From Phycisphaeraceae bacterium (GTDB lineage Bacteria; Planctomycetota; Phycisphaerae; Phycisphaerales; UBA1924), in assembly GCA_019636795.1 (NCBI GenBank), contig JAHBWW010000003.1:62001-126000 (forward strand): a stretch of 64,000 nt of DNA. Direction: 5' to 3'. A program made the position numbers and the translations under genes. How positions within the stretch are numbered: the first letter of the stretch is position 1; each line of letters starts with the position of its first letter. Below are positions 26,176-34,790 of this stretch, in pieces. The notes under the pieces are model-generated. The model did no database searches, had not been told where the DNA came from, and saw only the letters and a list, made by a program, of their open reading frames with translations.

Positions 26176-27159
26176 TTGGCCGTGAGCAACTCTCCCCCCA
26201 CCGAAAACACCAGTGTTCGCGGAACAGACCTGCGCCTTTCAGGGCGTGCCGAGGGAAAGGTACGCGACGTCTACCACCTTCCGCCAGGAACGATCGCGGA
26301 ACGGGCTAGTCTGCTGCTGGTGGCATCGGATCGGATCTCGGCCTTTGACGTGGTGATGCCGTCACCGATTCCTGGAAAAGGGATCCTCCTGACGGAAATA
26401 GCGACATTCTGGCTTCGGATGATCGAGTCGGCGGGGCTTTGCCGAACTCACCTGATCTCGACGGACGCGGGGCTGATTCCTGAGTCAGCATTCGATGGGG
26501 CGAGCGTGACGCGGGCGGACCTGCATGGACGGAGCATGATCGGTCAGCGGTGCCGTGTTGTGCCGATCGAGTGTGTGGTGCGTGGATACCTTGAAGGCTC
26601 GGGATGGAAGGACTATCGGCACACGGGTGGGATTTGTGGCGTAGAACTGCCGCGTGGGCTTCAGCAGTGCGAAAGACTCCCGCACCCGATTTTCACGCCT
26701 GCGACCAAGGCTGAACGAGGGACACACGATGAGAATGTCTCGTTTGAGCAAGCCTGTGCCGCGGTCGGGCGGGAGTTGATGGAACGATTGCGCGATGTTT
26801 CACTGGCGATATATGCGATGGCATCGGCACACGCTGAGAAACGAGGCATCATCATTGCGGATACGAAGTTTGAGTTCGGATTGCCGGTCGATGAGGCCGG
26901 GCGCATTATTGATGATGAGCCGATGTTGATCGATGAAGCATTGACGCCCGATAGTTCACGCTTCTGGCCTGAAGCGCATTACCGCCCGGGTGGGCCACAG
27001 AAGAGTTTTGACAAGCAGTTCCTGCGTGAGTATCTCGAAACGCTTGTCGAGAGCGGTCGTTGGGACAAGAGCCCACCGGGCCCACGGCTTCCTGAAGATG
27101 TCGTGCAAGGAACGCTCGAACGCTATCGCGAAGCGCGAGACAGACTTGTGTACAGTTGA
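26176..27159 (+). CDS. purC: Phosphoribosylaminoimidazole-succinocarboxamide synthase
   Basis: A 327-residue enzyme of purine synthesis that joins CAIR with aspartate using ATP. Family landmarks are GRAEGKVRDVYHLP (phosphate-binding N-terminus), LLVASDRISAFDVVMPSPIPGKG, the substrate loop CRVVPIECVVRGYLEGSGWKDY, PIFTPATKAERGTHDENVSFEQ, GIIIADTKFEFGLP and DEALTPDSSRFWPEAHYRPGGPQKSFDKQFLREYLE. The length is that of the larger monofunctional form. The start is TTG 26176 or GTG 26182, three codons apart. It diverges from the GH10-like gene and converges with the repeat-protein gene downstream. Confidence 0.97.
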   Translation: MAVSNSPPTENTSVRGTDLRLSGRAEGKVRDVYHLPPGTIAERASLLLVASDRISAFDVVMPSPIPGKGILLTEIATFWLRMIESAGLCRTHLISTDAGLIPESAFDGASVTRADLHGRSMIGQRCRVVPIECVVRGYLEGSGWKDYRHTGGICGVELPRGLQQCERLPHPIFTPATKAERGTHDENVSFEQACAAVGRELMERLRDVSLAIYAMASAHAEKRGIIIADTKFEFGLPVDEAGRIIDDEPMLIDEALTPDSSRFWPEAHYRPGGPQKSFDKQFLREYLETLVESGRWDKSPPGPRLPEDVVQGTLERYREARDRLVYS

Positions 27160-27168
27160 GGCTGGGCG

Positions 27169-29139
27169 TTACTTCTGCTCGACATTGAGAGAGTCGCGGA
27201 AGGCCAGTTCCTGAGCCTCGCGTTGGCGAATGGCTATGCGAAACTCGGCCATGCCAGGAGGCTCGGGAAAGAGCGTCGAAAAGGGCTCGGACTCGCCTTT
27301 GGCATGCATCTGCTTGACCACGTCCTCGTATGTCGAGACGAGCGAGTCATATGCGTATTGCTTCAGATCGTTCGGAGCGAGTTGGTAGAGCAGTTCGGCA
27401 TCGGTCAGAGATAGAGCGTTGAATGTGAGCACAAAGACGATGCCGGCAAAGTACCTGAAGTCTCGGGGAAGGTACTCCATTCGAGCGGTTGTGCCACTGG
27501 CGACCATCGGGCGATACTGCTTGACCATGTAGTATTCGTGGGCCTTTGCAGCATACTCAAGCCCGCCGCGGAATCGGTCGGCATCTCCCGCCAGAAGCCA
27601 GGCGTAGGCCTGCTGGAGTGAGGCAAAGGTCTCCTGCCGAGCAACATTGGGGGAATCCCAGCGATCGTTCAGATTTGAAAGTACGAACTCTTCGATTGGT
27701 CTTGAGTACTGCACCGAGCGGTTCGGATCGTTGATGTTCTGGCCTTCGAATGTGCGCAGGCGTTCGTACCAGCGTTCGGCTTCGGCCACCTGCCCGCGAC
27801 GAAAGTACATGGACACAACGTCCTGCATGAAGTTTTCGTAGCCGGTCGCGTACGGTGTGAGAGCGCGGCGACGACGGTCCTCGAAGACACCACCCAGTCG
27901 AACGATTTGTTCGTGTAGATCGCCATAGGACTCGGAAAAGTAGACGTTGGGCATCGCGAGATAGACACCTTCGCCACCGCTCTTGAACTCGAGGTAGTTG
28001 AAGTACACCTCACCGCCGCGCCAGAGTTCGGCAAGAGACTGCATGATCATGCGGTTGGTGTTCACAAAGTCGAACGCGGTGGCGTTTTCGAGACTGACGC
28101 GTTCCTCGCCCCGTTCGACACCCAGAGCGGACCAGTAGAGTGCGTGAGCCATGGGATGACGCCAGTCGATGGGGCCCCACCGACGGGTGAGACGTTCCAT
28201 CGTGTGCGGATTCATGTTGAAATCGTCGATGATGACACGTTTGCGGGCGTGTGCGATGAACACATCCCAGGCCTGCTCGTACTGTGGATCTGCGAGAAGC
28301 TCGGCGAATGCCTTGTTTTTGTCCCCCCACTCGCTGACATAGAGCCCTCGCAGTGGAGAGCCTACGAGTTCGCTGTGAAATGTGTACCTCGTCAGCAACT
28401 CGCGATAGGACTCGAATCCGACGCGGGATTCGATCTGGGCGATGAGTGCAGCTGCATTTGGTGATCGCGCGATTACACCCGCTCTTGAATCGGGCGCCTC
28501 GACAATGACACGGATCCAGTTGGCGAAGAGATTGATGACATCTTCGCGTGACTGCGAGTCGGCCAAGCGGACAAGTGGCGGACGCCCGAGAATCTCGGTC
28601 CATTCTGCCGCGACCTTTCGCTTATAGAACTGGCTCGAATCGTCTGTATAGCCGCCGATTTTGTGGATATAGATCCACGAAAGTTCCTTGTAGAGAAGCA
28701 TCTCATTAGGGTTGTACTTGATGCCTTCATCGCGGAGGAGGCGAATTCCAGCCTGAACCCACTGCCAGCGCTCTTCCGGAGTCTGCGTGACGACTGAGAT
28801 GTTGTAGGCCATGTTCCAGGCGTGGAATGCCCACACACGCGGAAAACGAGGTTGAAGGCGAGTGATGGCCTTGGAGAGTTCGATCGCCTCGTAGTACTTG
28901 CCCTGTTCCTTGAGCTCGTTGGCGCGGATCCAGAGAATGTTGACGAACAGGCCTCGGAACGCGCCCATCGCGATGCCCAGCGCAACCTGCGGCGGATCAC
29001 CTTCTTCGACGCGATCGGTATACGAGAGTTTGTGCTGTCCGACCGAGCCGGCGAGTTGGTACGAGAACCCCGCCGAGACGCTGAGTCCGAGCAAAACGCA
29101 CCCGATGGCGATGATCCTGATGATGAGGCCGGAGTTCAC
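27169..29139 (-). CDS. Membrane-anchored repeat protein of the SPFH-ABC operon
   Basis: A 656-residue protein of unknown function. It has one N-terminal membrane helix (about 3-25, GLIIRIIAIGCVLLGLSVSAGFSY), so the rest faces outside or sits in the periplasm. The remainder is helical with TPR-like phrases such as ELKEQGKYYEAIELSKAITRLQPRFPRVWAFHAWNMAYNI and MYFRRGQVAEAERWYERL. GTG 29139 is chosen because AAGGA lies 9 nt upstream; the open frame starts at TTG 29160. The stop of the upstream permease gene is 21 nt away. Its position at the end of the operon suggests it works with the ABC permease, perhaps as a scaffold. Confidence 0.75.
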   Translation of the reverse strand: MNSGLIIRIIAIGCVLLGLSVSAGFSYQLAGSVGQHKLSYTDRVEEGDPPQVALGIAMGAFRGLFVNILWIRANELKEQGKYYEAIELSKAITRLQPRFPRVWAFHAWNMAYNISVVTQTPEERWQWVQAGIRLLRDEGIKYNPNEMLLYKELSWIYIHKIGGYTDDSSQFYKRKVAAEWTEILGRPPLVRLADSQSREDVINLFANWIRVIVEAPDSRAGVIARSPNAAALIAQIESRVGFESYRELLTRYTFHSELVGSPLRGLYVSEWGDKNKAFAELLADPQYEQAWDVFIAHARKRVIIDDFNMNPHTMERLTRRWGPIDWRHPMAHALYWSALGVERGEERVSLENATAFDFVNTNRMIMQSLAELWRGGEVYFNYLEFKSGGEGVYLAMPNVYFSESYGDLHEQIVRLGGVFEDRRRRALTPYATGYENFMQDVVSMYFRRGQVAEAERWYERLRTFEGQNINDPNRSVQYSRPIEEFVLSNLNDRWDSPNVARQETFASLQQAYAWLLAGDADRFRGGLEYAAKAHEYYMVKQYRPMVASGTTARMEYLPRDFRYFAGIVFVLTFNALSLTDAELLYQLAPNDLKQYAYDSLVSTYEDVVKQMHAKGESEPFSTLFPEPPGMAEFRIAIRQREAQELAFRDSLNVEQK

Positions 29140-29160
29140 GAGATCATCCTTTGCACACAA

Positions 29161-31077
29161 TCAACCTTGACCCGAATACACCGCCAACTGGCGCTTGCGG
29201 AAGATTGCGACGCCTATGGCGTAGAGTACGAATGTGACGATGCTGAGCACGACAACTGCAACCGCAACGGTCTGCCACGACATGATGCGACCCTGAACGA
29301 GGCGATCGACCGGGCGAAGTTCCGAATACACGCTGAAAAATCTGGCGACGATGGTCGAAACGATTGCAGCGAGTTGCTTGAGCAGGACTTCCTTTCCTGA
29401 GTGGTCGGTAGTACTGAAGGATTCCATCGACTTGGTGAGGAATCCTGCAGATTCGGCCATCAGGAAGACGGAAATGGCTACGAGCGAAGCGACAGAGAAA
29501 CTGAGAAATGTCGCCGCCCAGATCGAGAGCATCGCCAGAAATGCCAGTTTGATCCACAGCACGCCGGCGACTCGGACGAAGTTTATCTGAAATCCACTTG
29601 CTCGGTAGGCGATTTCGATGCCGCCTGGTGGGAACGTGATGGTGGCGGGGTTGGGGGTGATGAAGGGCACGCCATCTGGTGTTACGCGCAACTCGCCGTT
29701 GTAGACGCGAATACTCAGTTCGCCGGGGTTTTCATGTGCGGGCTGGCCGATGTACTCGGGCGAGAGCGTGATCGTGTGATTGATGCCAAGAGCGGTGCGT
29801 CGGGTGATGATCTGCCCGGTGGGCATGAGGAACGAGAGGATGTAGAACTCGTCGGGGCGATTTCCGGCTGCATCAACCCGATAGCGAAGCGTGATCGGCA
29901 GATCGCGAGCCTTGGCGCGTTCGAGCCCGGTGAACGTGTACATCTCGCCAACCATCTCATTGATCGGGTCGATCGATCGATACGATTGCACGAGGCTCTT
30001 GAAGAGATCACTTTGGACCTTGGCTCGCTCGGCCGGATACGTGGCGAACTCCGGATTGAGCACTCGCTCGCGGCGAATGAACTCCTCGACCGCTTCAAGA
30101 AAGTCTGGATCTGAGGGCGAATACGGATTGACAGGATCAACGCGACGGACAGCGGTGAGCACCTGCGTTTCGAGAATGAGGCGGTCTTCTGAAACACCAC
30201 CATCGGCGGCAACATACGCCTGGACTTCGCCATACGCCGGCTGCGAGCGGAGGTACTCGACGAACAGAAAAATGCCGGTGCAGCAGACCGACAGCAGGAC
30301 TCCCTGAAGCGCGACAATACCAATCCATTTGCCGAGGAGATACTTCCACGCAGGTACGGGCTTGGTCATGGTCTGCCAGATGACGCGAGTGCGTTGCTCG
30401 TTGCTGAGCGTGGTAACGCCGAATACGAGAGTGAGCACCGCGATCAGCCAGAACGAGCCGCCGGTGCTGTACTGAAGGAAAGACTGGAGGCGGTATCGCA
30501 GCGGCTGCCCGGAGTCGAGCACACCCGGGAGCGCGGCAAGGCCGAAAATCAGCAGGACGATGAAGACGAGCGAGACTCGCATGCGTACCGCTTCGGCGAG
30601 GACGTTGCGCGCTATAGCCATCACTGGCCCAGGCCCGGAGAGCAGAATGCGCACGCCCTGCATCAATGCAGTGAACGAAGCCGTGAGTGCAACGATGCCG
30701 ATGAGCAGCCTGGCGTAGATTGCGGTGCTGCTGTACATCGAAAGCGGCCAAGCCAAGCCAAGCGCAAAAAGCAGCAAACCCAGATACGTCAAACCGAGCC
30801 CGAGCCACACGACAATACAGGCGACGATCGCGATGGATCCGACAAGCACGCCAAAGCCCGAAACACTCTGTGATCTTTCGAGCAGTTGGCCGATGATGCG
30901 AGCGGTCTCTTCGGAGGCTCCGGGCGCAAGGCCCGTCGCTGTTCCGGATGTGACAGAAACGGCGTACCACCCAAACACGGCCACTGAAGTAATGAACACA
31001 AGGGCCGTCGCGAGGATCTTGAACAGACGCGACTGCTGCACGCGATCAATCTGGCTCCAGCGGTCTTTGAGACTCAC
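29161..31077 (-). CDS. ABC-2-like transporter permease with large extracytoplasmic domain
   Basis: A 638-residue membrane protein. Helices include LFKILATALVFITSVAVFGWYAV (19-41), two in the 75-120 region, then FLQYSTGGSFWLIAVLTLVFGVTTLSNEQRTR, IWQTMTKPVPAWKYLLGKWIGIVALQG and a C-terminal pair ending VAVVVLSIVTFVLYAIGVAIF. The 'TMTKPVPAWKYLLGKWIG' segment is like ABC-2 permeases, which mark the cytoplasmic end of a helix with 'l.kP......l.gK'. A roughly 240-residue hydrophilic region between helices is probably extracytoplasmic. The GTG start overlaps the ATPase stop by 4 bp. It likely forms an exporter with that ATPase. The substrate is unknown. Confidence 0.8.
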   Translation of the reverse strand: MSLKDRWSQIDRVQQSRLFKILATALVFITSVAVFGWYAVSVTSGTATGLAPGASEETARIIGQLLERSQSVSGFGVLVGSIAIVACIVVWLGLGLTYLGLLLFALGLAWPLSMYSSTAIYARLLIGIVALTASFTALMQGVRILLSGPGPVMAIARNVLAEAVRMRVSLVFIVLLIFGLAALPGVLDSGQPLRYRLQSFLQYSTGGSFWLIAVLTLVFGVTTLSNEQRTRVIWQTMTKPVPAWKYLLGKWIGIVALQGVLLSVCCTGIFLFVEYLRSQPAYGEVQAYVAADGGVSEDRLILETQVLTAVRRVDPVNPYSPSDPDFLEAVEEFIRRERVLNPEFATYPAERAKVQSDLFKSLVQSYRSIDPINEMVGEMYTFTGLERAKARDLPITLRYRVDAAGNRPDEFYILSFLMPTGQIITRRTALGINHTITLSPEYIGQPAHENPGELSIRVYNGELRVTPDGVPFITPNPATITFPPGGIEIAYRASGFQINFVRVAGVLWIKLAFLAMLSIWAATFLSFSVASLVAISVFLMAESAGFLTKSMESFSTTDHSGKEVLLKQLAAIVSTIVARFFSVYSELRPVDRLVQGRIMSWQTVAVAVVVLSIVTFVLYAIGVAIFRKRQLAVYSGQG

Positions 31078-32306
31078 CGGCTAGGCTCCTCGTCTGCGTC
31101 GTCGGAATCAACCAGCGAGTCGATCAAACTTCGATCAACCTGCGGCTGCGGAGCGGTTCGCGCTTCATGTTGCTCAACGGGTGATGACACTTCGGGCTCC
31201 GGCTCTGACATCAGGTCGCTGATAAGCGAGTCTGATTCATCGGTTGCTTGTTCGCTGACGTCCCGACTTCTGCTCTGCTCGAACGCCTCATCAACACTCG
31301 ACGGGCTGGGCTCGTCGCGGGTAAGGCTTGCGATGAGTTCATCGCCTTCGGGCGTCGAATCAGCGCGGAGAAATGCAGCAGTTTCCCCGCCGTGCATCGC
31401 TCCCGAAGTCGATGCCTTCTCAGCCTGAGCACGCTCTACGATGCCAAGGAAGAGTTCTTCGAGTTTTTGACGTGGCTTGGTGACGCGGCGAATGGACTTG
31501 TCGCCGGAAGACCGCCGACGGATGATCGCGTCGATTTCGGAGATAGTCTGATCGTCGAGCTCGTCGGTCTCGATGGTCGTGAGGTTTTTGCGCGTCAGGA
31601 GTTTGTCACACGTGCCCTCATCGCGGATACGCCCGCCATAGAGAATGACCATGCGGTTGACAACATCCTCAACATCTGCCAGAAGGTGGCTCGAAAGAAT
31701 GATCGTCTTGCCTCGACGACCAAGCTCCAGGATGAGATCCTTGACTTGCCGGGTGCCGATCGGATCCAGGCCGGTGGTGGGTTCGTCGAGAATGAGCAGA
31801 TCGGGATCGTTGATGAGTGCCTGTGCAAGGCCTATGCGGCGCTGCATGCCTTTGGAGTACTCTCGCACGGGGCGAAACTGAGCATGCGTGAGGCCCACCA
31901 TGTCGAGCAGTTCATCGATGCGGCGGTGGCGTACTGAGCGATCAAGATTGAAAAGTTTGCCATAGTAATCGAGGGTCTCGCGCGCATTGAGAAACTGGTA
32001 CAGATATGACTCTTCTGGCAGATATCCGATACGACGCTTGGTGCGGACATCGGTCGGGAGGTTCCCGAACACAACGGCACGGCCCGAAGTCGGCTTGAGC
32101 AAACCCAGAAGCAACTTGATCGTCGTGCTCTTCCCAGAACCGTTTGGACCGAGAAGCCCAAAGATTTCGCGGGGCATGACGTTGAACGTGACGCCATCGA
32201 CTGCGCGAGCGCGATCGCGCAGCCAGAAGTCCTTGAAGACCTTGGAGAGCCTCATGCACTCGACAACAGGCTTGGACTTTTTGGCTTCGCCGGCTACTTC
32301 AACCAT
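31074..32306 (-). CDS. ABC transporter ATP-binding protein with acidic C-terminal tail
   Basis: A 410-residue protein. Its N-terminal 290 residues are a standard ATPase: Walker A GPNGSGKS (53-60), signature YSKGMQRRIGLAQAL, Walker B LLILDEPTTGLDP, H-loop LSSHLLADVE. The rest (about 295-410) is a hydrophilic tail rich in Ser, Glu and Asp that ends in PSR. It has no recognisable domain and may bind partners. The CcmA/DrrA-like ATPase module belongs to exporter-type systems that pair with ABC-2 permeases. AGGAG lies 9 nt before ATG 32306. The stop overlaps the downstream permease start (GTGA). It is 27 bp downstream of the third SPFH gene. Confidence 0.92.
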   Translation of the reverse strand: MVEVAGEAKKSKPVVECMRLSKVFKDFWLRDRARAVDGVTFNVMPREIFGLLGPNGSGKSTTIKLLLGLLKPTSGRAVVFGNLPTDVRTKRRIGYLPEESYLYQFLNARETLDYYGKLFNLDRSVRHRRIDELLDMVGLTHAQFRPVREYSKGMQRRIGLAQALINDPDLLILDEPTTGLDPIGTRQVKDLILELGRRGKTIILSSHLLADVEDVVNRMVILYGGRIRDEGTCDKLLTRKNLTTIETDELDDQTISEIDAIIRRRSSGDKSIRRVTKPRQKLEELFLGIVERAQAEKASTSGAMHGGETAAFLRADSTPEGDELIASLTRDEPSPSSVDEAFEQSRSRDVSEQATDESDSLISDLMSEPEPEVSSPVEQHEARTAPQPQVDRSLIDSLVDSDDADEEPSR

Positions 32307-32333
32307 GCTTGCATGCTCCTGGCATTCGTCCGC

Positions 32334-33722
32334 TTAACCTCCGAGTTCTGGTACTTGCTGACGACTGAATCGCTCTGCCTCGATTTCCTGAATGCGACGG
32401 CGCTGCTGCTCTTCGGTCTGTCGCCGCTTGAGATCACTGTACATTTGTTTCATGATTTCGGGGTCGGCGTTGATGATGAGCTGAACCCCCATCGCATCAG
32501 GAATCATCATGGTCTGTACAAAGTCCCTGGCAGTGAACTCGTTGTAGGCCGTCACCCAATCGCGATACATCATCAGCGACGGATTGGCCGCAAACTGCTC
32601 CTGCTTGGCCAGGAAGATGCGAAGGTCAGCCTCTGCCGTTTCACGCAACTGATTCCCCTGCGAACGGGCCTTGGCCAGGATTTCCGTCACTTGCCCAGAC
32701 GCCAGACCTGCCGGGTAGGTTTCACCCTCGAACTCAACCGCACGCCCTTCCATGATGTCATTGATCGAGGCCATTACCGCTTCGGCTCGCTCGGCGTCGC
32801 GGGTTTCGATCGCTTCCTCATACTTGCGAATCAAGCCGACCAAAGCGTCGGCCGCCGCGCCGGCGATCGACCGCTTTACCGTGTCACCCTCGCGCCCGGC
32901 CTGCTCGCGGGCTTGACTGGCATTGCTGACCGCAGCCTGCACACTCTCAAACGCGGGCCGGAGTGTCAGAGGAGCAGTCTTGCGATAGAGCGTTACCTTG
33001 TCGATATCGATGCCCGAGTTCATCTGGTCGAGCATGTCCTGCGCGACGAGTTTGATGCGAGCAACAATCGAGCCTTCGTCGCTGTCAGCCTGCTTGAGAA
33101 GGTCATCGATCGTGATCTGTGCCATGACCCGCACAATGCCTCGCTTGACGGCCGCAGCGACGATTCGCTGTTCATCCTCGGGCAGGATGCTCTCGGCGTA
33201 CACGCGGTGCCGTACGCGGCGGTAGTCAACCTTCCATTGCGCATGAGCAATGTTCAGATCGCCCGTGACGAGCGACCCGTCTCGCTCGGGAGAGATCTGT
33301 GGCAGGCCCTGTATCTGGTCGATGGGAGTCTCGTAGTTGGTCCCGACATACGGCCAAAACTCGCCGAGCAGACCGAGAGTAGTGTGCGCAGCATTGACCT
33401 TGACCATCTCGCCGATGGGGAACGGGAAGCTCAGGTGCAGGCCCGGTTCGAGTTGGTCGGCGGTGGGCTTGCCAAAGATGAGAGGCACGCCGCGCTCGTT
33501 CTCTTCGATGCGCTGCATGCCGCTAAAAATGAAGAGAATGGCCAACCCGACCATCGCAACCTGTACGATGCGGTAGGTGATGCGCAGCGCGTCGGCGAGC
33601 GACTGGTTCGCCGGGTCCATCATCTGTTCAGTGGTCTCGGTCGCCCCGCGCAGCTGGACCGACGCCGTCCGACGCAGCCCGGTGCTCGTTGGCTCACGCA
33701 TGATCGGATCCTGCTCGCTCAT
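32334..33722 (-). CDS. SPFH/band 7 protein (HflK-like), third of three in the operon
   Basis: A 462-residue protein with a cytoplasmic N-terminus, one membrane helix (about 50-68, VQVAMVGLAILFIFSGM), and an SPFH domain that begins NERGVPLIFGKPTADQLEPGLHLSFPFPIGEMVKVNAA. The C-terminal coiled coil is Glu/Arg-rich (AIETRDAERAEAVM, LKRRQTEEQQRRRIQEIEAERFSRQQ). HflK/HflC of other bacteria assemble around the FtsH protease, and this may too. It is translationally coupled to the previous SPFH gene by an ATGA overlap. No ftsH is nearby in the window. Confidence 0.87.
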   Translation of the reverse strand: MSEQDPIMREPTSTGLRRTASVQLRGATETTEQMMDPANQSLADALRITYRIVQVAMVGLAILFIFSGMQRIEENERGVPLIFGKPTADQLEPGLHLSFPFPIGEMVKVNAAHTTLGLLGEFWPYVGTNYETPIDQIQGLPQISPERDGSLVTGDLNIAHAQWKVDYRRVRHRVYAESILPEDEQRIVAAAVKRGIVRVMAQITIDDLLKQADSDEGSIVARIKLVAQDMLDQMNSGIDIDKVTLYRKTAPLTLRPAFESVQAAVSNASQAREQAGREGDTVKRSIAGAAADALVGLIRKYEEAIETRDAERAEAVMASINDIMEGRAVEFEGETYPAGLASGQVTEILAKARSQGNQLRETAEADLRIFLAKQEQFAANPSLMMYRDWVTAYNEFTARDFVQTMMIPDAMGVQLIINADPEIMKQMYSDLKRRQTEEQQRRRIQEIEAERFSRQQVPELGG

Positions 33723-34735
33723 TCGGCCGCTCCTCGCGATTGCAGGCCCATGTCCAGGTCCATTGCCGGAAAGTCAACCGGCAACTTGCCAGGTGCGAGG
33801 TCACGCAGCGCTGACGGGCTGAACAGTCGCATGCCGAAATCACGCACCGACAGCACGAGGGTGACGCGACGGGCAAGAATCTCGCGCATCATGTCAACAT
33901 TCTGAATGAAGATGGCCAGTTCAGGATGGGTGTTTTGTGCAGCAAGATATTGAGCTGCTTCCTGCTCGCCACGCGCGATGATCTCCTTGGCGCGGCTTTC
34001 GGCAAACGCGCGAATGCGCTGCGCATCGGCATCGGCTGAGGCTTTGACCGCGCGGGCAATGGCTTGCCCCTCGCTTGAATACTCGGTTGCAAGGCGAGCG
34101 CGATTCTCCTTCATGCGCTCCAGCACGTTCTTGGTCGTCTCTTCAGGCAGCACGATGCGGTCGATTCCAACCATGGTGACTTCGATGCCATATTCCACCA
34201 GACTTTCACCGGCCTCGCTTTGACCCGTGATGAGCTCGAAGACGGCAGACTCGAGCTGCGGCAGTCTGGAAGCACCCGCACGCTCGGCAAACAGTTCGTT
34301 CATGCGATACTTGCTGGTCTCGCCAAGGGCGCTGCGCAGTCTCGAACGAAGCATGTCCTCAGCCTGGCGAAAGTGATCGCTCGAACGGTTGCCGGCAGAA
34401 CTGAACCTCCGATAGAACGCAAGTGGGTCTGAAACGCGATAGGTCGCAAACCCTTCCACGATAATCTGGAAATTGTCCGCCGTCTGCTGCGTCTCGCTGC
34501 GAGCCTGCAGAAAACGCTGCCGAGTGTCGTACTTGGTAACCGACTGAATCGGGTATGGCCACTTGAACCTGAACCCGGGTTCTGACGCGCGTGTCGCGTC
34601 ATCATTGGCCGCGCCGAAGGTCGTAAGGACAGCGGCTTCGGTGAACCTCACGCTATAAGAGATGGTGAACGAGATCAGTGCGGCCAGAAAGACCGCAACC
34701 ACGCCCCACACCAATGGAAACTTCGCTCTGTTCAC
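33719..34735 (-). CDS. SPFH/band 7 protein (HflC-like), second of three in the operon
   Basis: A 338-residue protein with an N-terminal membrane helix (about 8-28, PLVWGVVAVFLAALISFTISY) and an SPFH domain: RFTEAAVLTTFG, EPGFRFKWPYPIQSVTKYDTRQRFLQA. The C-terminal part includes the HflC-like helix ASADADAQRIRAFAESRAKEIIARGEQEAAQYLA, typical of the modulator family. The size equals that of ordinary HflC proteins (about 300-350). Its stop overlaps the next gene by 4 bp, and 55 bp separate it from the first SPFH gene. I infer an SPFH hetero-oligomer made of this protein and its two neighbours. Confidence 0.9.
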   Translation of the reverse strand: MNRAKFPLVWGVVAVFLAALISFTISYSVRFTEAAVLTTFGAANDDATRASEPGFRFKWPYPIQSVTKYDTRQRFLQARSETQQTADNFQIIVEGFATYRVSDPLAFYRRFSSAGNRSSDHFRQAEDMLRSRLRSALGETSKYRMNELFAERAGASRLPQLESAVFELITGQSEAGESLVEYGIEVTMVGIDRIVLPEETTKNVLERMKENRARLATEYSSEGQAIARAVKASADADAQRIRAFAESRAKEIIARGEQEAAQYLAAQNTHPELAIFIQNVDMMREILARRVTLVLSVRDFGMRLFSPSALRDLAPGKLPVDFPAMDLDMGLQSRGAAE

Positions 34736-34790
34736 TGTTCGGACTCCTGGCTTGATCGATGATTCTGGTCGTGTCGAATGTCAGTCTTGG

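Noticed and set aside
32313-33905. 530-codon open frame on the plus strand opposite the SPFH genes
   Set aside because: The minus-strand SPFH proteins have clear family motifs and coupled overlaps. The opposite frame is a GC-rich shadow with no recognisable domain.
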